A stretch of 36,997 nucleotides of DNA from Paracraurococcus lichenis (GTDB lineage Bacteria; Pseudomonadota; Alphaproteobacteria; Acetobacterales; Acetobacteraceae). A model generated the notes under the pieces. It had not been told where the DNA came from and searched no databases. It worked only from the letters and a program-made list of their open reading frames with translations. The stretch covers positions 1 through 36,997 of the forward strand of contig NZ_JAUTWS010000053.1 in the NCBI RefSeq assembly GCF_030657435.1. Direction: 5' to 3'. This document shows positions 24,933 through 33,305 of the stretch, one piece after another (the first letter of the stretch is position 1; the number at the start of each line of letters is the position of its first letter). Made by a program: the position numbers and the translations under genes.

Positions 24933-25286
24933 TCAGATTTCCATCAGGCCGAGATCGACCACGACCTCGCCGGCGATGCCCGGCGGGGCGGCGATGTGGA
25001 GTTCCAGCACCGTCTCGGGGAAGATGTCCTCCACCACCGCGAGCGGGACGTGAATCGCGCCGCGTGCTCCTACCGGGAACATGCGCATCGGCCTGCCCGC
25101 GCGCATCAGCACCAGGTTCACCAGCCCGTCGGCGGAGTTGCCGGCGCGCAGGTAGATCAGTTGCGCCCGCCTGTCGGCTGGCACGGTGTAGCGGAGGGAG
25201 GTGTCCAGCAGCGCCGGCGCCGCCAAGCCGCGTCCCTCGAAGCGGAAGACGCCATTGAGGAAGCGCGGGGTCGATTCCATGGTCAT
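24933..25286 (-). CDS. Small conserved protein between nasA and nirB, function unknown
   Basis: A 117-residue protein rich in beta-strand pattern residues: FLNGVFRFEGRG near the N-terminus, then YLRAGNSADGLVNLVLMRAG, MFPVGARGAIHVPLAV and ELHIAAPPGIAGEVVVDLG. There are no cysteines, metal motifs or membrane segments. The ATG at 25286 overlaps the nasA stop as ATGA, so it is coupled to nasA; a second ATG at 25280 is an alternative. I do not recognise its function. Position makes an assembly, cofactor-delivery or docking role for NasA/NirB reasonable, as inference only. Confidence 0.75.
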   Translation of the reverse strand: MTMESTPRFLNGVFRFEGRGLAAPALLDTSLRYTVPADRRAQLIYLRAGNSADGLVNLVLMRAGRPMRMFPVGARGAIHVPLAVVEDIFPETVLELHIAAPPGIAGEVVVDLGLMEI

Positions 25287-27406
25287 GCCGTGTCGTCTCC
25301 TTCGGCGGGGGTCACGCGCTCGACGCGGACGGCGCAGGCCTTGAACGCGGGGATGCGCGAAACCGGGTCGAGGACAGGATTGGTCAGCAGGTTCGCCGCG
25401 CCCCGCCCGCCCCAGTGGAAGGGCACGAAGACGGTATCGAGGCGGAGCGTGGGGACGAGGCGCGCGCGCAGCACCGCCGTGCCGCGCCGCGTCGCCAGGC
25501 GCACCGCATCGCCCTCCGCGATCCCGAGGCTGCGGGCGGCCTGGCCGTTGATCTCGACGAAGGGCGCCGGATCGGCCTCGGCCAGGGAGGCGGTGCGGCG
25601 GGTCTGGGTGCCGGAGTTGTAATGCGCCAGCACCCGGCCGGTGGTGAGGATCATGGGGTAGTCGGCCGAGGCCTCCTCGGCCGGCGGCCGGTGCTCCGCG
25701 ACATGGAAGCGGGCGCGGCCGTCGGGCGTGGCGAAGCGATCCTCGAAGGGGCGGGGCGTGCCGGGATGGTCGGGCGCGGGGCAGGGCCAGAAGACGCCCT
25801 GCTCGGCCTTGATCCTCTCCCAGGTGATGCCGGCATAATCGGCGGGCCCGCCGGCGCTGGCGCGGCGCAACTCCTCGAAGGCGGCGCGGGGAGTGGCGGG
25901 CACCAGGCTGCCGCGGCCGAGCCGCGCGGCGATGGCGGCGAGGATCTCGAGGTCCGTCCGCACCCCGGGCGGCGGCGCGGCCTGCCGCTCGCGCAGCAGC
26001 AGCCGGCCCTCGAGATTGGTCAGCGTCCCCGCCTCCTCCGCCCAATGCGCGACGGGCAGGACCACGTCGGCGAGTTCGGCGGTCTCGGAGAGGAAGGGAT
26101 CGGCCACCACCAGCAGGTCCAGCCCGGCGAGATGCCGCCGCAGCGCCGTCAGGTCGGGCGCCGCGACCAGCAGGTTGCAGCCATGCACCAGCAGGGCGCG
26201 GATGCCGTCCGGCGCGCCGCAGCGCTGCAGCAACTCCCAGGCCGAGACGCCGGGGTCGGGCAGACTCTCGGGCGGAACGCCCCAGACCGCGGCGACCGCG
26301 GCGCGATGCGCAGGGTCGGCGAGGCTGCGGTAGCCCGGCAATTGGTCGGCCTTCTGGCCGTGCTCGCGCCCACCCTGGCCGTTGCCCTGGCCGGTCAGCG
26401 TGCCCCAGCCACAGCCGCGCCGGCCCGCCTTCCCCAGCGCGAGGGCGAGGTTGATATGGGCCAGCGCATTGGCGACGCCGTTCGCCTGCTGCTCCGGCCC
26501 GCGGCCGGAGAGGATCATGGCGGTCGCCGCCTCGGCCAGCATATGCGTGGCGCGGACCAGCAGGCGCTCCGGCACGCCGGTCGCGCGCTCCACCCGGTCC
26601 GGCCACCAGGCGGCGACGGCGCGGCGCACGGCGGGGAAGCCCGTGGTGCGCGCGGCGATGAAGCCCTCGTCCAGCAGCCGGTCGCGCACCGCGACATGCA
26701 GCATGCCGTTGGCGAGCGCGGCGTCGCTGCCAGGCGTGAGCTGCAGGTGGAGATCGGCCATGGCCGCCGTCGCGCTGCGCCGCGGATCGGCGACGATCAG
26801 CCTGCCGCCGTGGGCGCGCTGCGCCTCCAGGTATTGCAGCATCACCGGCAGGGTCTCGGCCGGGTTGCCGCCGGCGATCAGGATCGCCTCCGCCTCCGCA
26901 ATGTCCGAGAGCGGGAAGGGCAGGCCGCGATCGAGGCCGAAGGCACGGCTGCCGGCTGCGGCGGCCGAGGCCATGCAGAAGCGGCCGTTGTAGTCGATGA
27001 AGCGGGTGCTAAGGACGACGCGCGCGAACTTGCCGAGGGCATAGCCCGTCTCGTTGGTCAGCGCCCCGCCGCCGAAGACGCCGACCGCATGCGCCCCGCC
27101 CGCCATGCGCGCCGCACGGATGCCGGCGACGATGCGCTCCAGCGCCGCGTCCCAGCTCGCGGGCTCCAGCGGGGCGCCGCGATGGGCGCGCAGCAGCGGC
27201 GTGGTCAGCCGCTCGGCGGCAAACATCTCGCCGGCCGCCCAGCCCTTGCGGCAGAGCCCGCCGCGGCTGGTCGGGAAATCGCGCGGCACGGCCTCGGGCC
27301 GGCCGTCCCGCCATTCCAGCCGCATGGCGCATTGCATGGCGCAATAGGGGCAATGGGTGCCGGAGGTGGGGTCTGTCGGGGCGTGGACGCCGTCCATCGG
27401 CGGCAT
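25283..27406 (-). CDS. nasA: Assimilatory nitrate reductase catalytic subunit
   Basis: A 707-residue molybdopterin enzyme of the Nas/Nap/FDH family. The N-terminal [4Fe-4S] cluster has Cys19, Cys22 and Cys26 (HCPYCAMQC) plus Cys52 (GGLCRKGW). RFCMASAAAAGSRAFG and GRGPEQQANGVANALAHINL mark the Mo-bis-MGD domain. The dinucleotide-binding C-terminal domain includes LTTGRVLAHYNSGTQTRRT. It lacks the extra C-terminal [2Fe-2S] domain found in Klebsiella NasA, so it must receive electrons from another protein. There is no Tat signal, in keeping with a cytoplasmic enzyme. The chosen ATG at 27406 overlaps the narK stop (TGATG); an alternative is ATG at 27397. Confidence 0.94.
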   Translation of the reverse strand: MPPMDGVHAPTDPTSGTHCPYCAMQCAMRLEWRDGRPEAVPRDFPTSRGGLCRKGWAAGEMFAAERLTTPLLRAHRGAPLEPASWDAALERIVAGIRAARMAGGAHAVGVFGGGALTNETGYALGKFARVVLSTRFIDYNGRFCMASAAAAGSRAFGLDRGLPFPLSDIAEAEAILIAGGNPAETLPVMLQYLEAQRAHGGRLIVADPRRSATAAMADLHLQLTPGSDAALANGMLHVAVRDRLLDEGFIAARTTGFPAVRRAVAAWWPDRVERATGVPERLLVRATHMLAEAATAMILSGRGPEQQANGVANALAHINLALALGKAGRRGCGWGTLTGQGNGQGGREHGQKADQLPGYRSLADPAHRAAVAAVWGVPPESLPDPGVSAWELLQRCGAPDGIRALLVHGCNLLVAAPDLTALRRHLAGLDLLVVADPFLSETAELADVVLPVAHWAEEAGTLTNLEGRLLLRERQAAPPPGVRTDLEILAAIAARLGRGSLVPATPRAAFEELRRASAGGPADYAGITWERIKAEQGVFWPCPAPDHPGTPRPFEDRFATPDGRARFHVAEHRPPAEEASADYPMILTTGRVLAHYNSGTQTRRTASLAEADPAPFVEINGQAARSLGIAEGDAVRLATRRGTAVLRARLVPTLRLDTVFVPFHWGGRGAANLLTNPVLDPVSRIPAFKACAVRVERVTPAEGDDTA

Positions 27407-28617
27407 CAGATCCGCCCGAGGCCGGCAACGGCGCCCCAGGTGGTGCGCCAGCGCGCCTTGATGCCGGAGAGCCCGACCAGCGCGAGGGCCGCGAGCACGG
27501 CGAAGACCAGCAGCCCGGCCTGGTAGCTGCCGGTGAGCTGCCGGGAATAGCCGAGCGAGGAGGCGAGCCAGAAGCCGCCGATGCCGCCGGTCATGCCGAC
27601 CAGCCCGGTCATGACGCCGATCTCCCGCCGGAAGCGCTGCGGCACGAGCTGGAAGACCGCGCCATTGCCCATGCCGAAGGCGAGCATGCCGAGGATGAAG
27701 ACCGTGAGCGCCATCCAGGCCTGCGGCAGGCCGAAGCTGACGATGGCGATGGCGCTGGCGGCGGTGGCGTACATGACGGAGAGCGCGCGGATGCCGCCGA
27801 TGCGGTCGGCGAGCGTCCCGCCCACCGGCCGCACCAGCGAGCCCGCGAAGACGCAGGCCGCGGCGAAATAGCCGGCGAGCTTCGGATCCAGCCCGTACTG
27901 GTCGTGGAAATAGATTGGCAGGGAGGAGGCGAGGCCGGAGAAGCCGCCGAAGGTGACGGCGTAGAAGAACATGAACCACCAGGCATCGCCGGTGCGGAAC
28001 ACCGCCATGTACTCGGCGAGGCTCTTCGGCGGCGGCCGCTCCGGGCTCTCCCGCGCCAGCAGCAGGTAGGTGGCGAAGGCAACGGCCAGCGGGAGGGCGG
28101 CGAGGCCCAGCACATTGGTCCAACCATAGGCGGCGGCGAGGCCCGGGGCGAAGAGCGCGGCGAAGACCACGCCGGAATTGCCGGCGCCGGCGATGCCGAG
28201 CGCGATGCCCTGCATGTCCGGCGGATACCAGCGGGAGGCGAGCGGCAGCGCGACGGCGAAGGAGGCACCGGCGAGGCCGAGCACCACGCCGAGCGCCAGC
28301 ACTTCCGCGAAGCCGTGCACGCCGAACCACCAGGCCACCAGCAGGCCGAGGATGACGACGACCTGGCCGATCATGCCGGTGCGCAGCGGCCCGATGCGGT
28401 CCACCAGCACGCCGTTCACCACCCGCAGCAGCGCGCCCGAGAGCAGCGGCACCGCGACCATCAGGCCGCGCTGCGCGGCATCCAGGTGCAGGTCCTGGGC
28501 GATCTGGACGCCGAGCGGCCCCAGCATCACCCAGACCATGAAGCTCATGTCGAAATAGAAGAAGGCCGCAAAGAGGGTCGGCGGATGCCCCGCCTTGAGA
28601 AAGTCCTTCGAGACCAT
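27406..28617 (-). CDS. narK: Nitrate/nitrite transporter, NarK family MFS
   Basis: A 403-residue MFS carrier with 12 membrane segments. The nitrate-signature regions are visible: GIAGAGNSGVVFAALFAPG (segment 5) and GLVGMTGGIGGFWLASS (segment 11). It imports nitrate for the reductases encoded behind it. The ATG at 28617 precedes MVSKDFLKAGHPPTLFAAFF; upstream reading in frame is Arg-rich and lacks similarity. The only ribosome-binding candidate is CGCGGAG, 13 bases away, partly locked in a possible hairpin. It is the first gene of narK-nasA-unknown-nirB-nirD. No NasS/NasT, NtrC or Nar regulator gene is in the window. Confidence 0.93.
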   Translation of the reverse strand: MVSKDFLKAGHPPTLFAAFFYFDMSFMVWVMLGPLGVQIAQDLHLDAAQRGLMVAVPLLSGALLRVVNGVLVDRIGPLRTGMIGQVVVILGLLVAWWFGVHGFAEVLALGVVLGLAGASFAVALPLASRWYPPDMQGIALGIAGAGNSGVVFAALFAPGLAAAYGWTNVLGLAALPLAVAFATYLLLARESPERPPPKSLAEYMAVFRTGDAWWFMFFYAVTFGGFSGLASSLPIYFHDQYGLDPKLAGYFAAACVFAGSLVRPVGGTLADRIGGIRALSVMYATAASAIAIVSFGLPQAWMALTVFILGMLAFGMGNGAVFQLVPQRFRREIGVMTGLVGMTGGIGGFWLASSLGYSRQLTGSYQAGLLVFAVLAALALVGLSGIKARWRTTWGAVAGLGRI

Positions 28618-29462
28618 GCGGCCGAGTTGCTCCGCGCGTACCCGTGGGTCGCGCGGGACCTCCCCGCGAATGCCCGGCCATGCCGGGCGCGGCGACGCCC
28701 CGCGCCGCCGTGCAACCTGACCTCGTCCCTCTGCCCCAGGTCTCCGCCATCGGCGTGCCCGGAGCTTGTCCCGCCTGGCCGGCATCGGAATCGAGGCGCC
28801 ATGACCAGTCGGGTGAAGATGCAGGCTACGCTTCGATCGAGGTGAGACAATGGAAAACGCGGCACCGGCGCTTCACAGACCCGTTTTCGATCTCCCTGCA
28901 TTCCATTGTTCGACGCACTTTATTCACCGGGCAGGCCACGGGGTGTGGCAATACTGTTCCAGTTCGGAAAAGGGCTGCCGTCCCGGTACCTTGTGATCGG
29001 ATCGGCCATGTCGCCACGCGCCGCCCCCTGCAGCGGATCCCTTGCCGCCGCGTCCGGCAGGGGGATGCGCCGCGGCCGGCATCAATCGTGACGGGCGGAT
29101 CGCCGCCCCGTCCTCGCTGCGTGGCCCGGTGGGCCAGGATGCACGGTCTTGTGGCATGCGCCACAGCCGGTCCGCAGCCGCCGCGCTATCCATGGCCCAG
29201 GCGATCCGCGGGGCGCCCTATCCCCGCGGCACCGCAGGAGTGCCTCCTGTCCGCGTGGCGAGGGCGTATCCCTCGCCCGGCCGCCCGCCCGGGCCGACAC
29301 GTCCAGGGCGCGGAGCCGCCCGCGGACCCCCTCCGCCGGGCGGCTTCCACGTGGCATCCGGCGGTCGGGCATCGGGTCGTGACGCCAGTGTGTAGAGCCC
29401 CGGCGCGCCAGGGCGGCCATGGAGGGCATCGACCGAAGCCGCTGCGGGAGATTGCCCTGCCG
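28618..29462. other. Gene-free 845-base region between narK and the flippase-like gene
   Basis: No reading frame here has recognisable protein similarity or a good ribosome binding site. It must contain the narK promoter (minus) and the promoter of the gene at 29463 (plus). An AT-richer patch at 28840-28960 holds a 9-bp inverted repeat, ACAATGGAA (28847-28855) and TTCCATTGT (28901-28909), which is the most likely regulatory area. A degenerate insertion remnant cannot be excluded. Confidence 0.6.
28632..28706 (-). promoter_or_regulatory. Structured leader ahead of narK with competing hairpins
   Basis: Three stems can form in the mRNA just before the narK start. Hairpin A (28686-28706) has a 7-bp stem and 7-base loop. 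Hairpin B (28652-28668) is CGCGGG-5-CCCGCG. Hairpin C (28632-28656) pairs CCGCGCG with CGCGCGG, with an inner ACC/GGT. B and C share 28652-28656 and cannot coexist. C would bury CGCGG of the only Shine-Dalgarno candidate. Loops do not match the ANTAR/NasT hexaloop rule. GC content makes stems common, so a regulatory role is only a proposal. Confidence 0.4.
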
Positions 29463-30521
29463 ATGTCCTCCTCCGAAACCCTCCGGGCCGCGCCGGCCCG
29501 CGTGCGCCCGGCCGCGCCGCAGGCCGCCGAGGCCGCGCCGCGGCTCGGCCGCGCCCTGCTGCGCACCCTGGCGATGCTGGTCCTCTTCCTCGCGGCCGGC
29601 GGCCTCGCCCTCTGGCTGGCGCGGGACAGCGAGGCCGTGGCGGCGGCGGCGCTGCTCTCGCCCGCGACGGTCCTCGCCTGCCTCGCCCTCTCCTTCTGCA
29701 ACTACCTGCTGCGCGGGCTGCGCTGGGTGGTGCTGGGCCGCGCCTTCGGCGTGGCGGCGCCGGCCGGGCGGCAGATGCTGTACTTCTTCGGCGGCTTCGC
29801 CCTGACGGTGACGCCGGGCAAGCTGGGGGAGGTGGTGCGGCTCTGGCTACTGCACCGGCACCACGGCGTACCCTATACGCGCAGCATGCCGCTGCTGGCG
29901 GGCGACCGGGTGCTCGACATGGTGGCGATCTGCCTGCTGGCGCTGGCCGGCGCGGCGCTGACCAGCCGCTACATCGCGGTCACGGCCGCGCTCGCCCTCG
30001 CCTGCCTGCTGCTGCTCGGGGCGCTGAGCCAGGCCGGGCTGCTGCTGCGGCTGCTCGACTGGACGGAGCGGCGGGTGCGGCGCGCGCCGGGCCTCTTCGC
30101 CCGGGCGCGGGAGGTCTGCGCCACCCTGCCGGCCATCGGCCGGCCGCGAGTGCTGCTGCCCGTGCTGGCGCTCAGCCTGCTCGGCTGGCTGGCGGAGTGC
30201 CTGGTGCTGCTGGTGGTGGTGCGGGAGCTTGGCACGCCCGCGGGGCTCGGGGAGGCGATGCTGGTCTTCTGCCTGGCGGCGGTGGCGGGGGCGGTCTCGC
30301 TGCTGCCGGGGGGATTGGGGGCGGCGGATCTCGGCCTGCTCGGCCTGCTGCGGCTGATCGGCATGCCGGAGGCGGGGGCGATCGTCGCCACCATCCTGGT
30401 GCGGCTGGCGACGCTGTGGTTCGCGGTGGTGCTGGGCCTGCTGACGCTGCCGCTGGCGCTGCGGCGGCCGGGGCGGGGCGATATGCCGCAGGAGGGTGCG
30501 GCAGACCCGCTGCTCCGATAG
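29463..30521 (+). CDS. Lysylphosphatidylglycerol synthase/UPF0104-type membrane protein
   Basis: A 352-residue inner-membrane protein with about eight hydrophobic segments. It matches the flippase-like (LPG synthase TM, UPF0104) family: NYLLRGLRWVVLGRAFG (about 80-96), FFGGFALTVTPGKLGEVVRL (about 109-128), GDRVLDMVAICLLAL and, near the end, SLLPGGLGAADLGLLGLL. Members move or modify lipid-linked molecules; this one lacks the C-terminal lysyltransferase domain of MprF, so a glycolipid or hopanoid-linked flippase-type role is more likely. No glycosyltransferase gene is adjacent. The start at 29463 is preceded by CGGGAG. Confidence 0.85.
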   Translation: MSSSETLRAAPARVRPAAPQAAEAAPRLGRALLRTLAMLVLFLAAGGLALWLARDSEAVAAAALLSPATVLACLALSFCNYLLRGLRWVVLGRAFGVAAPAGRQMLYFFGGFALTVTPGKLGEVVRLWLLHRHHGVPYTRSMPLLAGDRVLDMVAICLLALAGAALTSRYIAVTAALALACLLLLGALSQAGLLLRLLDWTERRVRRAPGLFARAREVCATLPAIGRPRVLLPVLALSLLGWLAECLVLLVVVRELGTPAGLGEAMLVFCLAAVAGAVSLLPGGLGAADLGLLGLLRLIGMPEAGAIVATILVRLATLWFAVVLGLLTLPLALRRPGRGDMPQEGAADPLLR

Positions 30522-30550
30522 CGGCCGGTCGTCTCCTTCCGGCTGATCCT

Positions 30551-30775
30551 CGGTCTGCCCTGACCGACAGTGGCCTGCTGGACAGCCTGGTGAAGGCGCT
30601 GGCCGAACGGGCCCCGAACGCGGAGTTCGACCATTACCCGGAGGAGGAGCCGGACAGCCACTGGACCGGTTGCAATGGCCATGGCAGCAGGACCGGGCTG
30701 ACGGGCATCGGAAAGCCCGAGCTGCAGGTGCCGCGCGATCGCCTGTCGACCTTCGATCCGCAGTTCATCGCCTGA
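30551..30775 (+). pseudogene. IS256-family transposase N-terminal remnant
   Basis: About 70 codons read as the start of an IS256-type transposase: LTDSGLLDSLVKALAERAPN, AEFDHYPEEEP, then CNGHGSRTGLTGIGKPELQV and PRDRLSTFDPQFIA. The frame stops with TGA at 30773, where the intact family continues with KYQRR-like residues. The catalytic DDE domain is missing, as are visible end repeats. The fragment lies between the flippase-like gene and an MFS gene and records an old insertion followed by deletion. Confidence 0.8.
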
Positions 30776-30806
30776 CCGCAGTCATGCACGGGAGACAGTG
30801 GCAACC

Positions 30807-31994
30807 ATGGACGCACGCTGGCAGGCCCTGGCCGTGCTGACCGCCGCCCGCACCAGCCTCGGCGTGCAGTTCCAGTCGCTCGCCTCCGCCTCGCCGCAGC
30901 TCGTCGGCGAGCTCGGCCTCTCCTATGCCGATCTCGGCACCCTCATCGGCCTCTACTTCCTGCCGGGCATCGTCATCGCGCTGCCGGGCGGGGCGCTCGG
31001 CCGGCGCTTCGGCGACCGCCGGGTGGTGCTGGCCGGGCTGCTGCTGATGGCGCTCGGCGGGGTGGTCGCCAGCCTCGCCACCGGCTTCGCCGGGCTCGCC
31101 GCCGGGCGACTGCTCTCCGGCATCGGGGCGGTGCTGCTGAACGTGCTGATGTCGAAGATGGTGACGGACTGGTTCGCCGGGCGGGAGATCGTGCTCGCCA
31201 TGGCGGTCTTCGTGAACTCCTTCCCCGTCGGCATCGGGATCGCCGTCGTCCTCCTCGGCTGGGTCTCGGCCGCCGCGGGCTGGCCGGCGGCGCTCGCCGC
31301 CAGCACCGGCTTCGCCCTCGCGGCGCTGCTGCTCCTGCTGCTGGGCTACCGCAAGCACCCGCGGGACGGCGCCGGGGCGGATGCGGCGGTCGGCCGCATC
31401 CCGGCCGCGGATGCCGCGCTGGTCAGCCTCGCCGGGGCGATCTGGGGCCTCTACAACGGCGCCTTCGCGGTCATGACCGGCTTCGCGCCCACCTATCTCG
31501 GCGCCGCCGGCCTCGCCCCGGCAGAGGCGGCGCTGCTGACCGGCACCGCGACCTGGCTGGTCGTGCTCTCCATCCAGGCCGGCGGCCTGGCGGCGCAGCG
31601 CTGGGGACGGCCGGGGCTGCTGATGGCGGCCGGGGTTCTGGCCTGGGCGGCCTGCCTCGCGGCCATCGCCGCCCGGCTCGGCCCGCCCGCTGCGGCCATG
31701 GTCGCGGCCGGGCTGCTGATGGGCCTGCCGGTCGGGGTGATCATGGCGCAGCCCGCCCAGGCGCTGCGGCCGGAGGACCGGGCCTTCGGCATGGGGGTCT
31801 TCTATGCCTGGCTCTATGTCGGCCATGCCGGCCTGCCGGCATTGGCCGGCTGGGTGCAGGACCTGGCGGGCAGCCCGATGGCGGCGCCCAGCTTCGCCGC
31901 GGCGCTGGTGCTGGCGATCCTGCCGCTCTACGCGGCGCTGCGCGCCGGCCTCGCCCGCCGCCGCATCCGGCTGGCGCTGGCCGGCCTCAACTGA
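30807..31994 (+). CDS. MFS transporter (CynX/NimT-like)
   Basis: A 395-residue carrier with 12 hydrophobic segments. The cytoplasmic loop between segments 2 and 3 has GGALGRRFGDRRVV (about 61-74), the MFS motif A. LTAARTSLGVQFQSLASASP at the N-terminus resembles the CynX/NimT and cyanate-type carriers. The start could be ATG at 30807 or GTG at 30798, the latter closer to GGGAGA; I give ATG. It follows the IS256 remnant and its last eight bases overlap the convergent 82-residue gene. Substrate unknown. Confidence 0.88.
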   Translation: MDARWQALAVLTAARTSLGVQFQSLASASPQLVGELGLSYADLGTLIGLYFLPGIVIALPGGALGRRFGDRRVVLAGLLLMALGGVVASLATGFAGLAAGRLLSGIGAVLLNVLMSKMVTDWFAGREIVLAMAVFVNSFPVGIGIAVVLLGWVSAAAGWPAALAASTGFALAALLLLLLGYRKHPRDGAGADAAVGRIPAADAALVSLAGAIWGLYNGAFAVMTGFAPTYLGAAGLAPAEAALLTGTATWLVVLSIQAGGLAAQRWGRPGLLMAAGVLAWAACLAAIAARLGPPAAAMVAAGLLMGLPVGVIMAQPAQALRPEDRAFGMGVFYAWLYVGHAGLPALAGWVQDLAGSPMAAPSFAAALVLAILPLYAALRAGLARRRIRLALAGLN

Positions 31995-32235
31995 CCGCGT
32001 CCTCCGCCTCCTCCCACCGCCCGCCGAGCCGGGCGAGCGCGTCCTCGAAGGCGGCCTCGGCGGCGGGGAAGGGCCCGACCATGGGGCTCAGCACCTGACC
32101 CCGCGCATTGTGGCGGAACCAGCCCCAGTCGCCGAGCGTCGGCTCCCAGCAGACCCCGATGCGGGCATAGCGGCGGATGAGGAGGCCCGGCTCCTCCGGG
32201 TCGTCGCGTTCGATGATGAGGGTGCGCAGGTGCAT
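31987..32235 (-). CDS. Small protein of unknown function, 82 residues
   Basis: A short gene converging on the MFS gene and overlapping its stop by eight bases. The product starts MHLRTLIIERDDPEEPGLLI and continues ARIGVCWEPTLGDWGWFRHN with a C-terminal acidic/Ala-rich helix, EAAFEDALARLGGRWEEAED. The ATG at 32235 has AAGGA about nine bases upstream. Composition is protein-like (mixed Trp, acidic and hydrophobic residues) rather than the Arg/Ala/Pro pattern of antisense frames here. No family is recognised. Confidence 0.6.
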   Translation of the reverse strand: MHLRTLIIERDDPEEPGLLIRRYARIGVCWEPTLGDWGWFRHNARGQVLSPMVGPFPAAEAAFEDALARLGGRWEEAEDAVS

Positions 32236-32279
32236 CGTCGCGGTCCTTCGAGGCGGCGGCGCATGCTGCACCGTCCCGG

Positions 32280-32335
32280 CTTGCGGCGCGGTGACGCCCA
32301 CCTTGCGGCGCGATGACGATCCTGCGACGGTGACG
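32280..32335. repeat. Direct repeats upstream of the HpcH/HpaI aldolase gene
   Basis: CTTGCGGCGCGGTGACG (32280-32296) recurs as CTTGCGGCGCGATGACG (32302-32318), one mismatch in 17, period 22 bases. A third, partial copy, CTGCGACGGTGACG, is at 32322-32335. They lie 100-156 bases before the aldolase start and 45-100 bases before the divergent 82-residue gene. They may be tandem regulator sites. Confidence 0.55.
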
Positions 32336-32435
32336 TCGTCGGCCGCGGCGGCTTTCCCGCCGCCCCCGGTTTCCGCCCTCGCCCTTCTGGTCTAGCGTCA
32401 CCGCTCCGACAGCCACCCAGCGGGGGAAGCGAGAC

Positions 32436-33197
32436 ATGCCCAACAAGGTCAAGGACGCCTGGAAGGCCGGCAAGGCCGTGGTGAACGGGTGGCTCGCCAT
32501 CCCCAATGCCTTCTCGGCCGAGATGTACAGCCAGTGCGGCTGGGACAGCGTCACGGTGGACATGCAGCACGGCGTGCAGGACTACCTCTCCTGCGTCGCC
32601 TGTTTCCAGGGAATCCAGCCCTCCGGCGTCACCCCCATGGTCCGGGTGCCCTGGAACGAGCCGGGCATCATCGGCAAGGTGCTCGATGCCGGCGCCTATG
32701 GCGTGATCTGCCCGATGGTGAACACGCCCGACGAGGCCGCGCGGCTCGTCCAGTACTGCAAGTACCCGCCGCAGGGGACGCGCAGCAACGGCCCGATCCG
32801 CGCCGGCGTGTACGGCGAGGCCGGCGGCTACCAGAAGACGGCGAACGAGAACATCCTCGTCATCCCGATGATCGAGACCAAGACCGCGATCGAGAACATC
32901 GAGGCGATCCTCGATGTCCCCGGCATCGACGGGATCTATGTCGGGCCCTCCGACCTCAGCTTCTCCTACGGGCTCGAACCCAAGCTGGATGTCGAGGACC
33001 CCTTCATCCTCGGCATCTACGAGAAGCTGCTGACCGAGACCAGCAAGCGCGGGATCGCCGCGGGCCTGCACAACGGCAGCCCGGCCTATGCCAACCGCAT
33101 GATCCAGATGGGCTTCAAGCTGGTGACGATCAGCAACGAGGTCGGGCTGATGGTCAATGCCGCGAAGGCCGCGGTGAAGACCGCGCGCGGGGGGTGA
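32436..33197 (+). CDS. HpcH/HpaI family class II aldolase
   Basis: A 253-residue pyruvate-type aldolase. Conserved residues line up with HpaI: His45 (DMQHG), Arg70 (VRVPWN), Glu147 (IPMIET) and Asp173 (IYVGPSDLSFS), the latter two binding the divalent metal. Such enzymes cleave 4-hydroxy-2-oxo acids (e.g. 4-hydroxy-2-oxoheptanedioate or 2-keto-3-deoxy sugars) to pyruvate and an aldehyde. The exact substrate is undetermined. The start has GGGGAAG upstream. It stands as a single gene with direct repeats in front of it. Confidence 0.93.
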   Translation: MPNKVKDAWKAGKAVVNGWLAIPNAFSAEMYSQCGWDSVTVDMQHGVQDYLSCVACFQGIQPSGVTPMVRVPWNEPGIIGKVLDAGAYGVICPMVNTPDEAARLVQYCKYPPQGTRSNGPIRAGVYGEAGGYQKTANENILVIPMIETKTAIENIEAILDVPGIDGIYVGPSDLSFSYGLEPKLDVEDPFILGIYEKLLTETSKRGIAAGLHNGSPAYANRMIQMGFKLVTISNEVGLMVNAAKAAVKTARGG

Positions 33198-33305
33198 CCC
33201 CCGGGCCGGCGCGTCCCCCATCGGGGGCGCGCCGCTCCGCCGCATGACGGCCCCGCCATGCGATCGCCCGTTCCGGCCATCCACGATATGGTCTAATCAC
33301 CCGCC

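Noticed and set aside
21968..25258. A 1096-codon plus-strand open frame
   Set aside because: It runs antisense to nirD and nirB, whose domains are unmistakable; its product is Arg/Ala/His-rich and has no recognisable domain. Long antisense frames are expected at this GC content.
28652..28706. ANTAR/NasT-type double hairpin in the narK leader
   Set aside because: Loops are 5 and 7 bases and lack the A1/G4 hexaloop pattern; NasT itself is not in the window.
28847..28909. 9-bp inverted repeat with a 45-base spacer upstream of narK
   Set aside because: The spacer is long and a match of this size could arise by chance in the 845-base interval; kept only as a pointer to the regulatory area.
28948..28960. 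Possible sigma54 promoter (GGAAC...TTGC) for narK on the minus strand
   Set aside because: The GG and GC elements are separated by 9 bases instead of the required 10, and the -24 box is imperfect.
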